From positions 1-64,000 of the forward strand of contig JAEUHE010000167.1 of NCBI GenBank assembly GCA_016793885.1: DNA of 64,000 nucleotides, written 5' to 3'. This document shows positions 17,945 through 26,500 of this stretch, piece by piece. Under the pieces are notes generated by a model that was not told the DNA's origin, searched no databases, and was given only the letters and a program-made list of their open reading frames with translations. Each line of letters starts with the position of its first letter. Position 1 is the first letter of the stretch. The translations under genes were made by a program, and so were the position numbers. This DNA comes from Verrucomicrobiales bacterium. GTDB lineage: Bacteria > Verrucomicrobiota > Verrucomicrobiia > Limisphaerales > UBA11320.

Positions 17945-18362
17945 GCGGACGGGCTATGCTACCCCGGCGTTTCTAGCTTTTTCGGCATGGCCCGAACCCA
18001 TAGGGTTCAAAGAATGTAGCCGGGGGTGCTAGCATCCCCGGAATCGTTAGAAGTTACGGAACATTGCGCAGCGATGCCACCGGCTTCTGAGGCTTGGTCT
18101 TTCGTAGGTAGTTGATCGCACAGCGATCCGAGGAGATTTATAGTTCACTCGTCCGCCTTTAGGCGGTCCCCTGGTGCTTGGCGATCATGGAAACGCTAGA
18201 TCCTACCCTGGAGGGCCAATTTGCGCGCCCTTTCCGCCTGAAGGCGGAACTCCATACGCCCAGCAATCGTTGGGTCCGCCATTTGATAGTTACCCGCCTC
18301 ACCGGGCGATAATTGCACCCGTCTCTCCCTACCGCAGTGGTGACAATTGACAGGTCCACGTT
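17945..18362. repeat. Convergent intergenic region with repeat modules
   Basis: This 418-base space lies between convergent genes and carries no credible gene. Bases 17988-18059 are a second copy of the unit at 11885-11955: both read GCCCGAACCC, AGGGTTCA, then a CGGGGGTGCT...CCCCGG hairpin and end AAGT(T)ACGG. Further on, CCGCCTTTAGGCGG (about 18151) and CCGCCTGAAGGCGG (about 18235) are two near-identical 14-bp palindromes about 84 bases apart. A 66-codon frame on the minus strand covers these palindromes and is rejected as coding. The region may also provide transcription termination for both neighbours. Confidence 0.6.
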
Positions 18363-21300
18363 TCAGGGGATTGAGAGCTTGAAGAACCGGGGGACGCTTC
18401 CTGAATCGCCTGAGACCGAGGTGACCGCAGGGCCAGTTCGCTGCAAGACATCGCCGGACGTCATTACCTTCCAGGCTGCCGGCACCAAAGAGTCGCTCGT
18501 GTACAAGGTAAATCCCAGCCCTGCCCGCCCAGGGAACCGGAACATCAGGTCCCCGGAGGAAGTTCGCTCTACGGTGAGTTGAAACGGAGCAGGCTCATTC
18601 GATTCGCCGGGTGAGCCGCCCGGGAAGACGCTGGGTTTCCAGTTGGCACCCGAACTTAGATCCCCCGCTGCATCCACAACCACCAGCGACGGCCCCTTGC
18701 CATCCGGGCTATTGGGCCAGGGCGAACGCGTGCCATAGAGGAATTCGATCACGGTTTGGCCGGTGCCATCCACGGCGACGATCCGTTCACCCGCGTTATC
18801 CAACTTTCCACCGTATTCACCAGCTATCGAACCGGTTGATCCGTATCTCGCGGCGAAAGCTGAGCGATTCTTCACGAGAAGCACGTAGCCGCCGGCTGGC
18901 AAGCGAACCACACTGGAGGTGGCGAAGCCGAATTGGATACCGGTGGTGAAGCGGATCCCTCTCAAGTCGTAACTCGTCGCTCCCGGGTTGTGAAGTTCGA
19001 GATACTCAAAGCTGTCCGCATCGGTAAAACCTGCGTCCAACTCCGCTCGGGTCAGAGCGGCTGGATGATAGTGGACCTCGCTGACATGCAACTTCGGGGT
19101 GCCCACAACGAAAGTGGCGTCGTGTAAGGCGCTCCATTCCGAACCATTGAGCACGCGAGTCCGAAGCGTCGTTAAGTCCCCCAGCTGGATCGGACCCGAG
19201 TAGCGGAGCGCCGTGGTCGGTATCTTCCGAGGATCTGTCCCGTTGGTAGTGTAATAAATAATCCCCGCGCGACTGCTCAAGCTAACGGTTGCGCCGGTGG
19301 CGAGGGTGCCGCCGCGGGGCGATATCGAGGGAGGATCGGTTCTGGGGTAAAGCCCAGCCCTCCGGAACTGCTCGATCACTCGCGCCGAGCGCAGCGGAAA
19401 ATAAGAGTTGAGCAGGGAGTCTCGCTCCGGCTGCCAATGTTCATCGCGCGTAAACGGCGAAGCGACCAGCTGATCGCCCCAGCGTGCCGACTCTCCCACA
19501 ATCCCACTGCGTACTTTCGCCGCCAGGGAGGCAAAGCGAGCCGCCGGCCGGTTGTTCTCGGGGTGAATCGGATCCCACCGCGCGCTGTTGGTGCTCACAT
19601 AGAGAGGTCCACCATTGAAAAAGTGTTTGAATACATGATCGGCAAAACTCATGCGAAAATCAGCGTTAACGCGCAGTGCCCCGAAAGGCCGCGCCACTGC
19701 GGAGTTGACTCCCGTGACATCGACGTCAATGGAGTTGAAGTCGAGAGTCGTCTCGGTGTCCCACGGACGAAACTGAAAGCCAACAAATCCTTCCCGACTC
19801 CGGCCCGCCCACCAATTCCGTCCCGGCCAGTCGGTATTGCCCATGTAGAAATTCAGAATCATGTAGTCGATGAGATTCTCGACATCGATCAACTTCTCGA
19901 ACGCCAGATTGCGAGTGCCATCCGGGTGGTTACCTTGAACCCGCTGGTAGTTCTCGGTCCGAGTGAGATCCTGATTTAAAGCATTCAACATCCGATTCCA
20001 GGCGTCATAATTCCCATCCGGAGCGGAATCCTGGTTGATGGAATCCCAAAGATCTCGGTCCCCACCCACGTAGCTGGATGCGAAGGCGGCATCGGGTCGT
20101 TCCACCGGGTTATACAGTCCCCAATACTGGCCATTGATGTAGAGATGCATGAACTCGGAATGGGACGCCGGAATTCCGAATTCCCGGGCTGTCGCCATCG
20201 CGAACGCGTCGCGCACATAAACAGCTTTTCCTCCACCGTACGGCCAGGCGTCGTTGCTGTTCGCTCGAAGCACGAAGTTATCAAACTCGGCCGCCGCATC
20301 GGGACCGAACAGTGGAAAACGCAATTTGGAGGCGCCATACCGCTCTTGAAACACCACTCGAAAAGACTTTTTGAGCGAGAGATCAAACCGACGGAACGCA
20401 CCACCCTGAATGCGAATTCCCGCGTTCTCCTGGAAGCCTGGTCGATGGTCGGGATACAGTAGTTCCAGAGAGATCGCCCTTTCCCAGGCGGAACCGCGGC
20501 TTTCAGGGTTGGCGTAGATTCCTTGCGGACCGAAGAGGTCGGCGATGGGGGCGACCACGCTCAAGGTCGGGAGCGATTCCAAGTCGGCCGTGAGAGATCG
20601 GGTGTATTTCCCGCCAAACCGGTCCGTGCCATTCAGGCCCACCACTCTCGGATCAAGGCCGTAGTCGGCCGCCTGTCCCACCCAGGTCGCCGGGAATCCT
20701 TGCGCTATGGCCCCGGTCCGGCTCTGGGTGATCACATCGTTCAAGAACAGATAGGTGTGAGTCACCACGCGCGGGGAATGCCAACCCTCCCGCACGGCGA
20801 TCGCTCGCACGCAAGTCGTTCGACGAATGGAAATGGGGCCGGCCGAGACTAGACCATGGGTTGCGTTCGGCTCGCTGCCATCGGTCGTGTAGCGGATGAC
20901 GGCGCCTGGGGTTGAGCATTCGAGAAGCAGATCGAACGGGCTCTGGTGAAACCCTCGGCTGACGCTGAAAGCAACCTCATCGACCAAGCCCTGGTGAAGC
21001 AGGGAATTCTCTGTTCTCGGCGTCGAACTGACCAAATAGCCAGACGCTCCGAAAGCCACTTGGGACTGCTCCAACTCGGCTTCCAGCAGGAAATCCCGGC
21101 TGTCGATCCGCGAGTTGAGCCCTTGGATGGCAAGGACATTACTGCCAGTTCGCAGCAAAGGGATGCGGTCACTGATATTGAATAGTGCCTGTGACCCGGA
21201 GGCAAATCGCGAACGGTTGGTCACCGCTCTTGCATTAAAGTCCAGAGCCTGCGGCGCGTTGGCCCGGGCTACTTCGACGCCGTTAAGCCATGCGACGAAT

Positions 21301-22568
21301 CCGTCCTCGTAACGGAGGTAGAGCGCGAGTCGGCCAACATCGGGAACATCACTCCCTAGGAAAGGAAACCGGAGGTAAGCGCTGGTACTGCGATTGTAGA
21401 GCCGGCTTTCGATGTTGGTTCGGATCAGCGAACCAAACTCAGGTGGCGGGCCGCCTGGCCAACCGAGCAATTCCACCTCGGCGATTTGAACCGCCACGGC
21501 GGACGCTGCGTCGCGAACGGTGGGAAACAGCAGCCGAAAGTGTTTCCAGGCCTGCGTGTTGGTGAATGTGACCGACACGGGCATGAATCGCGCTGTGAAG
21601 GTCGGCACCGTTCCGGTCGCGATGAGGCTAAAGTTGGCCCCATCGTGGGAGCCGGAGAGGGTAAAGCGCGTCGGGTCCCGCTCAGGAGCGTCGTTCGCGG
21701 AGGTCAGCCGTAGCCCCGTCACCACCACCTCACCGCTCGAGGGAGTCACGGTAAGTCCCGCATTCAACTTATCGAAGTTCAAATACTTCGTTTGCGAGTT
21801 GTTATCGATCGCATTGATTACGGTTTCGTTGGATGGCGAATTCGGCGAGGTCGCCGTGATAAAATCTCCGGGCTGAGAGACATCTGACGCGGGAGCTACG
21901 GGCTCGACCGGTTCAGGACTGCTGGCCTGCGGACGGTCATAACCCACTCCCGAAACGATCGGAATCCAACCGGAGGCCACAAACTCGGGCAGCATCCAAT
22001 TTAAACCCTGCGAACTGTCGGTCGGAACCCACAACAGTCCGCTAGCATCCGAAGGTAGCAACTTTTTGACGTCGCTGGTCATCGACAATCCATAGGAAAC
22101 GTCCCTGACCTGACGCGGAAAAACACCAGCCAAGCCGGAGGCCAGTGTGGTTCCATCGGGTTGCACCAAGGCCAAAAACTCACCGTTGGCATCCAGTTGG
22201 AAATTGGCATGCAGTTCACCCACAGCAGGACGTCGATCCTTTCCGGAGGCGAATATGATGAGAAAGCCCTGAGCCGGGATGGAGACCGGGGGGAACTGCC
22301 ATTTTTGGAGACGAGACGCATCATCCGTGAGGGACCATCCGGCCAGCGAGGCGGAAGTCTGGCCGGGATTGTAGATTTCAATCCAATCACTGAACTCTTT
22401 GTCGACATCCGCCAATCCCGTGGCATTGGCAGCCATGATTTCAGTGATGACGAAGTTGGGTGTAGCACATGGGCTAGAGAACGGTGTTGCTAGGATCCAG
22501 AAAATGAAAACGAGGAAGCCAACCGATGGAATGGTTACAACGGAGTGAATAGAAAATAGGTACCCCAT
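18363..22568 (-). CDS. Secreted LTD/CotH protein with discoidin-like domain
   Basis: A 1401-residue exported protein. The start chosen, ATG at 22568 (MGYLFSIHS), gives a normal signal peptide; a longer frame reaches 22643. Domains in order: lamin-tail (about 37-130, ITEIMAANATG, DWIEIYNP); an F5/8-type carbohydrate-binding or discoidin-like domain (about 235-370, DPTRFTLSGSHDG); a chitobiase/hexosaminidase C-terminal-type domain (about 543-610, IRYTTDGSEPN); CotH (about 716-945, GIRIQGGAFRRFDLSLKKSF, FRPWDTETTLDF); a second chitobiase-type domain (about 1082-1150, IYYTTNGTDPR); and a final lamin-tail domain (about 1162-1310). It shares its LTD-CotH core with the protein at 2172-9527 but is otherwise different. 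Probably extracellular, possibly binding polysaccharide. The substrate of the kinase-like domain is unknown. Confidence 0.85.
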   Translation of the reverse strand: MGYLFSIHSVVTIPSVGFLVFIFWILATPFSSPCATPNFVITEIMAANATGLADVDKEFSDWIEIYNPGQTSASLAGWSLTDDASRLQKWQFPPVSIPAQGFLIIFASGKDRRPAVGELHANFQLDANGEFLALVQPDGTTLASGLAGVFPRQVRDVSYGLSMTSDVKKLLPSDASGLLWVPTDSSQGLNWMLPEFVASGWIPIVSGVGYDRPQASSPEPVEPVAPASDVSQPGDFITATSPNSPSNETVINAIDNNSQTKYLNFDKLNAGLTVTPSSGEVVVTGLRLTSANDAPERDPTRFTLSGSHDGANFSLIATGTVPTFTARFMPVSVTFTNTQAWKHFRLLFPTVRDAASAVAVQIAEVELLGWPGGPPPEFGSLIRTNIESRLYNRSTSAYLRFPFLGSDVPDVGRLALYLRYEDGFVAWLNGVEVARANAPQALDFNARAVTNRSRFASGSQALFNISDRIPLLRTGSNVLAIQGLNSRIDSRDFLLEAELEQSQVAFGASGYLVSSTPRTENSLLHQGLVDEVAFSVSRGFHQSPFDLLLECSTPGAVIRYTTDGSEPNATHGLVSAGPISIRRTTCVRAIAVREGWHSPRVVTHTYLFLNDVITQSRTGAIAQGFPATWVGQAADYGLDPRVVGLNGTDRFGGKYTRSLTADLESLPTLSVVAPIADLFGPQGIYANPESRGSAWERAISLELLYPDHRPGFQENAGIRIQGGAFRRFDLSLKKSFRVVFQERYGASKLRFPLFGPDAAAEFDNFVLRANSNDAWPYGGGKAVYVRDAFAMATAREFGIPASHSEFMHLYINGQYWGLYNPVERPDAAFASSYVGGDRDLWDSINQDSAPDGNYDAWNRMLNALNQDLTRTENYQRVQGNHPDGTRNLAFEKLIDVENLIDYMILNFYMGNTDWPGRNWWAGRSREGFVGFQFRPWDTETTLDFNSIDVDVTGVNSAVARPFGALRVNADFRMSFADHVFKHFFNGGPLYVSTNSARWDPIHPENNRPAARFASLAAKVRSGIVGESARWGDQLVASPFTRDEHWQPERDSLLNSYFPLRSARVIEQFRRAGLYPRTDPPSISPRGGTLATGATVSLSSRAGIIYYTTNGTDPRKIPTTALRYSGPIQLGDLTTLRTRVLNGSEWSALHDATFVVGTPKLHVSEVHYHPAALTRAELDAGFTDADSFEYLELHNPGATSYDLRGIRFTTGIQFGFATSSVVRLPAGGYVLLVKNRSAFAARYGSTGSIAGEYGGKLDNAGERIVAVDGTGQTVIEFLYGTRSPWPNSPDGKGPSLVVVDAAGDLSSGANWKPSVFPGGSPGESNEPAPFQLTVERTSSGDLMFRFPGRAGLGFTLYTSDSLVPAAWKVMTSGDVLQRTGPAVTSVSGDSGSVPRFFKLSIP

Positions 22569-22664
22569 CTTGCACGCAAAAGCAATGCTACTCCTCTCTG
22601 TAGGTGTGATTGGGAGTGGGAGAGAGAGGTGGTGAAGTCGCAACGGACTCGGCGGTCTTATGCC

Positions 22665-22757
22665 GGGCTTTCAGCGGGCCACAGGCCCAGCACCATCCCA
22701 GCCTGGGGTGACAACCCCAGGTCCCCTCACCCCACACATGCTGAGGGCTGAAAGCCC
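22665..22757. repeat. Nested palindromic element
   Basis: A 93-base element bounded by a 10-bp inverted repeat, GGGCTTTCAG (22665-22674) and CTGAAAGCCC (22748-22757). Inside are two further hairpins: GGCC/GGCC around 22677-22687, and a perfect 8-bp stem CCTGGGGT (22702-22709) with ACCCCAGG (22714-22721) around a GACA loop. This cloverleaf-like design suggests a small non-autonomous repeat or a structured RNA element. It sits between the divergent LTD/CotH and lexA genes; a tRNA was considered and rejected because no acceptor, anticodon or T-loop sequences fit. Confidence 0.6.
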
Positions 22758-22879
22758 GCACCATCACAGGGGGTTACCCGCTGATTTCAACCTGAACCTC
22801 CCCCGGATCTAATCACCCCCCCCGGTGAATAACTTTCCCAACTTCCCCATTGCCTTCCCTGCCCCCAAATACTATTCAT

Positions 22880-22891
22880 ATGACTAGTCAT
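22880..22891. promoter_or_regulatory. Candidate LexA-paralogue operator
   Basis: ATGACTAGTCAT is a perfect 12-bp palindrome ending 38 bases before the lexA start codon. A possible -10 box, TATTAT (22915-22920), lies downstream, so the palindrome would overlap or adjoin the -35 region, a usual place for a repressor site. It differs from the verrucomicrobial LexA motif I recall (TGTTC-N4-GAACA), which I do not find here. That it is bound by the adjacent gene product is inference. Confidence 0.4.
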
Positions 22892-22929
22892 TTAATCGAA
22901 TCGAACTGCAACCGTATTATCAGCTCCAC

Positions 22930-23565
22930 ATGAACTCGCTTACCGCTCGGCAGCAGGAAATTTTTGATTTCATCCATCAAATGCAGCAGCAGCAGGGGGT
23001 CACGCCCAGCTTGCGAGAGATTGCTGCGCATTTTGGCTTTCGCAGCATGAAGGCGGCAGCGGATCATGTCACAGCTCTACGCCGTAAGGGAGCGTTGGAG
23101 GGCCCCGCCCGACGAGCTCGAGCATTGCGCCCTATCCATCCGCTTCAAACGCTTCGCAAAGCCATCCTCCATATCCCGTTGCTCGGAAGCATCCCCGCTG
23201 GTTTCTCGCAAGACCGCGTTCAGGAAGCTGACGGATGCATTTCGGTTGATGTAGAAAGCCTGGGGCTTCGACCTACCGCGCGCACCTTTGCACTCAAGGT
23301 GCGGGGAGATTCGATGATCGGCCGTCACATTGTCGATGGCGATGTGGTCGTTCTCGAGCATGGTCAAACACCCCGCCCGGGCGATGTGGTTGCCGCGTTG
23401 ATTGACAACGAGAACACGTTGAAAACGTTTTCGGTTCAACGGGGAAAACCCTTTCTGCGCGCGGAGAATCCGAAGTATCCCGATCTGATCCCCGCCCAAG
23501 AACTCGTCATTCAAGGCGTGATGGTGGCGCTCATCCGCAAGGTCAGGACCCGGGAAAGCTCCTAA
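22930..23565 (+). CDS. lexA: LexA-type self-cleaving SOS repressor
   Basis: A 211-residue repressor with the full LexA plan. The N-terminal winged helix-turn-helix covers residues 1-65 (LTARQQEIFDFIHQ, TPSLREIAAHFGF). The autocleavage site is the Ala90-Gly91 bond in LLGSIPAG, and the S24 protease dyad is Ser128 (RGDSMIGRHIVDGD) and Lys165 (ENTLKTFS). All residues needed for RecA-stimulated self-cleavage are present, so this is a true LexA rather than a UmuD-like protein without a DNA-binding domain. It is followed six bases later by the polymerase fusion gene, in the position that lexA2 holds in lexA2-imuA-imuB-dnaE2 mutagenesis cassettes. It probably represses its own operon through the palindrome at 22880. 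Whether the genome has a second, global LexA cannot be seen here. Confidence 0.92.
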   Translation: MNSLTARQQEIFDFIHQMQQQQGVTPSLREIAAHFGFRSMKAAADHVTALRRKGALEGPARRARALRPIHPLQTLRKAILHIPLLGSIPAGFSQDRVQEADGCISVDVESLGLRPTARTFALKVRGDSMIGRHIVDGDVVVLEHGQTPRPGDVVAALIDNENTLKTFSVQRGKPFLRAENPKYPDLIPAQELVIQGVMVALIRKVRTRESS

Positions 23566-23571
23566 TGCCCC

Positions 23572-26500
23572 ATGCGGTTTGTTGTCCATCTCGATGCGGA
23601 TGCGTTCTTTGCTTCCGTGGAACAGGCGGCCGACCCTCGCCTGCGGGGGAAAGCCATTGCGGTAGGCGGCGAGCAGCGCGGAATTATTGCCTCCGCCTCC
23701 TACGAGGCGCGGCGCATGGGAATCTACACTCCCATGCCCACCAGCCGCGCCCGCAAGCTGTGTCCCAAACTCATTATTCTACCGGGCGATTATGAGAAGT
23801 ACGAGCGCTTTTCCCAGTGGATGTTCAGCTATGCCTACGACTTCACGCCGGATGTGGAGGTCACGTCCATTGATGAAGGCTATCTCGATCTCACTCCCAC
23901 GCATAAAGATCCGGTGAGCATCGCGCGCACGTTGCGTCAGGCGATCCATCAATCGCTCAAGATTAGTGTGAGTGAAGGCATTGGCTCCAACAAGCTCGTC
24001 AGTCAAATCGCCTCCAAGCTCAACAAGCCCGCGGCCTTTTTTCAGATTCCCTCCGGCACGGAAACCAACTTCCTTCATCCCTTGCCCAACCGCTGGCTTC
24101 CCGGGGTGGGCCCCGTCACTTCCAGTCGATTGAACGCTGCCGGACTGTCCCGCATCGGTCAGATTGCCGCGACGCCGACTGATCTGCTGGAAATGCTGGT
24201 CGGATCTGGAGCCCCTACTCTGCGTCAGTTCGCCCAGGGAAAGGATGATCGTCCCATCATCCCGGCCCGCCCTTCCGCCAAATCCTATGGTCAGCAGGAG
24301 ACCTTCAACCAGGACCAGACGGATGAGGCATTTCTCGAAGCTACGCTGCGACGCATGGCCGATCACCTCATGGCCAAGGTGCGAAGCGATGGCAAAAGCG
24401 TCCGCACCCTCACCGTCAAAGTGCGCTACAACGACATGGATGAGGATCAGTGCAGCGAAAGCCTGGCTGAACCCACCGATCTCGAGACGGATATTTACAG
24501 CCGACTCCCCATTCTGCTGCGCAATGCCTGGCGACGACGGGTCAGCTTGCGGCTGGTCTCGCTGAAGTTGAGTCAAGTTTACGAAGGCATTTTCCGCCTG
24601 GAGCTGGCGCTGGATCGCGCCTCACAGCAATCCGATGCCCAGCGACGTCTCTCGAAGGCCGTCGATGAATTGCGCCAAGCCCGAGGGCACCGAGTGATCC
24701 TGCGGGGACACGATTTCATTTTGCGGGAAGCTCCCCCCGCTCTTGCACCAGCCACCTCTGCGGTCGCCCTTCCGACTGTTTCTCGAGCGATCTCCGCACC
24801 TATGGCTGTGCCCCGCACTTCGCCGTCCACACATCCCCTCCCTGCACTCCGGCTTCCTTCGTCGGTCCGCTATACCATTCCACGCGCCACTCCCGCCATT
24901 GCTCCCATCCCGTTGCGCGTGCGCAGCCATTACTCGTTTCTCAACTCCACGCTGTCTCCGGAAGCCATCGTCGAGCTCGCTGAGAAACATCAGCATGGCT
25001 CCATCGCCCTCTGCGATCTGGGAAACCTCCATGGAGCCGTCGAGCTGGCGCAGGCGGCCAAGTCGGCAGGCATCCGTCCCCTGTTTGGCGCGGAGGTGCG
25101 TATCGACGGTCAGGCGCTTTGCCTCTACGTCGAAAATGCCATCGGCTACGCCAATCTGTGCCGTTTGCTTTCCCAAACCGTATCCTCCGCCGAGCGGCCA
25201 GGAACTCTCGCAGCCTCAGCGCTGGAAACCGAACGATGCGCTGGGCTGATTGGAGTTTCGCCTCATCCCGACCTAGCCCGCCATTTCCCGAAGCGCTTTT
25301 ACCTGGGAGTGCGTTCGGATAAAGAATGGCAGCGACACGCGGCCGCTGGATCCTTTCCATCGGTCGCCATGTCCGCCGTGCACTATGAGTCTCCCGACGA
25401 CCGCTGGAAATACGACATCCTTCAATCGATCCGCACTCTTACCTTGTTGCGTCAGCCCCATCCTTTGAAGGTGATGCCCGCCTCGTTCCATCACCGCCCC
25501 GCTCGCGAAATCCAGGAACGATTCCGTGAATTGCCATCCGCCCTCTCCCACACTCACGAAATCGCTGAGCGCTGTTCTGGATTCACCTTCCCCCTGGGGC
25601 CTCCCCAATTCCCGGCATATCTTCCGCCCAACGGAGAGTCTGCTCGTGAGTTTTTACGTCGACTGGTCTTTGATGGTGCCCGACGGCGCTATCCCGGAAA
25701 CCGCTGGCAAACTGTCTGTCCGCAGCTGGAAACCGAGCTGCAGATCATCCATGAAGTCGGTTACGAGGAATACTTTTTGGTCGTCTGGGATCTGCTTCAA
25801 GAGTGCCGACATCAGGGAATCTCCTGGATCACCCGCGGTTCAGCGGCCGATTCCTTGGTCTGCTATTGCCTGGAGATCAGCGGGGTCTGTCCCATTCGCT
25901 TCGATCTCTATTTCCGTCGCTTTCTCAATCGGGAACGAATGGCGCTGCAGAAGCTGCCCGACATCGATGTCGATTTCCCTCACGACCGTAAGGACGATGT
26001 CGTGGATCTGCTCTTTGCCAAGTATGGACCCGCTCATTGCGCCGTCGTGGGCGGTTTCTCGACCTTTCAAGCCCGCAGTGCTGTGGGCGAAGTCGCCAAA
26101 GTGCTGGGAGTTTCCGAGCATCAAGTGCGCCGTTTCACCGAGCACTTTCCCTGGAGCTTTGGCGGCGGCTGGGGACACGCTTCTTCTTCCGAAGGATCGT
26201 TGATCGAGCGGCTCAAAGCGATGCCCGAATGCCAAGATTTACCACTGGATGAGGAACCCTATCGCAGCGCCTTAGTCATGGGCGAGTTTTTGGATGGCGT
26301 CCCACGCTATCCCAAGATGCATCCCTGCGGGGTGGTGCTTTCGCGTCAGCCCATTCATGAACTGACACCCACCTTCGTTTCTGGAAAGGGCTATGTCACC
26401 ACCCACTATGACATGGACGGAGTGGAGGCCATCGGATTGGTCAAAATGGACATTCTCGCCCAGGGCGGATTAGCCGTCATGCGCGATGTCGAAGGCATGC

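Noticed and set aside
22665-22757. Possible tRNA, from its cloverleaf-like pairing
   Set aside because: No T-loop, anticodon arm or acceptor end fits, and the outer stem is 10 bp rather than 7.
22930-23565. UmuD-like mutagenesis protein
   Set aside because: A complete N-terminal helix-turn-helix is present with the Ala-Gly cleavage site, so it is a LexA-type repressor.
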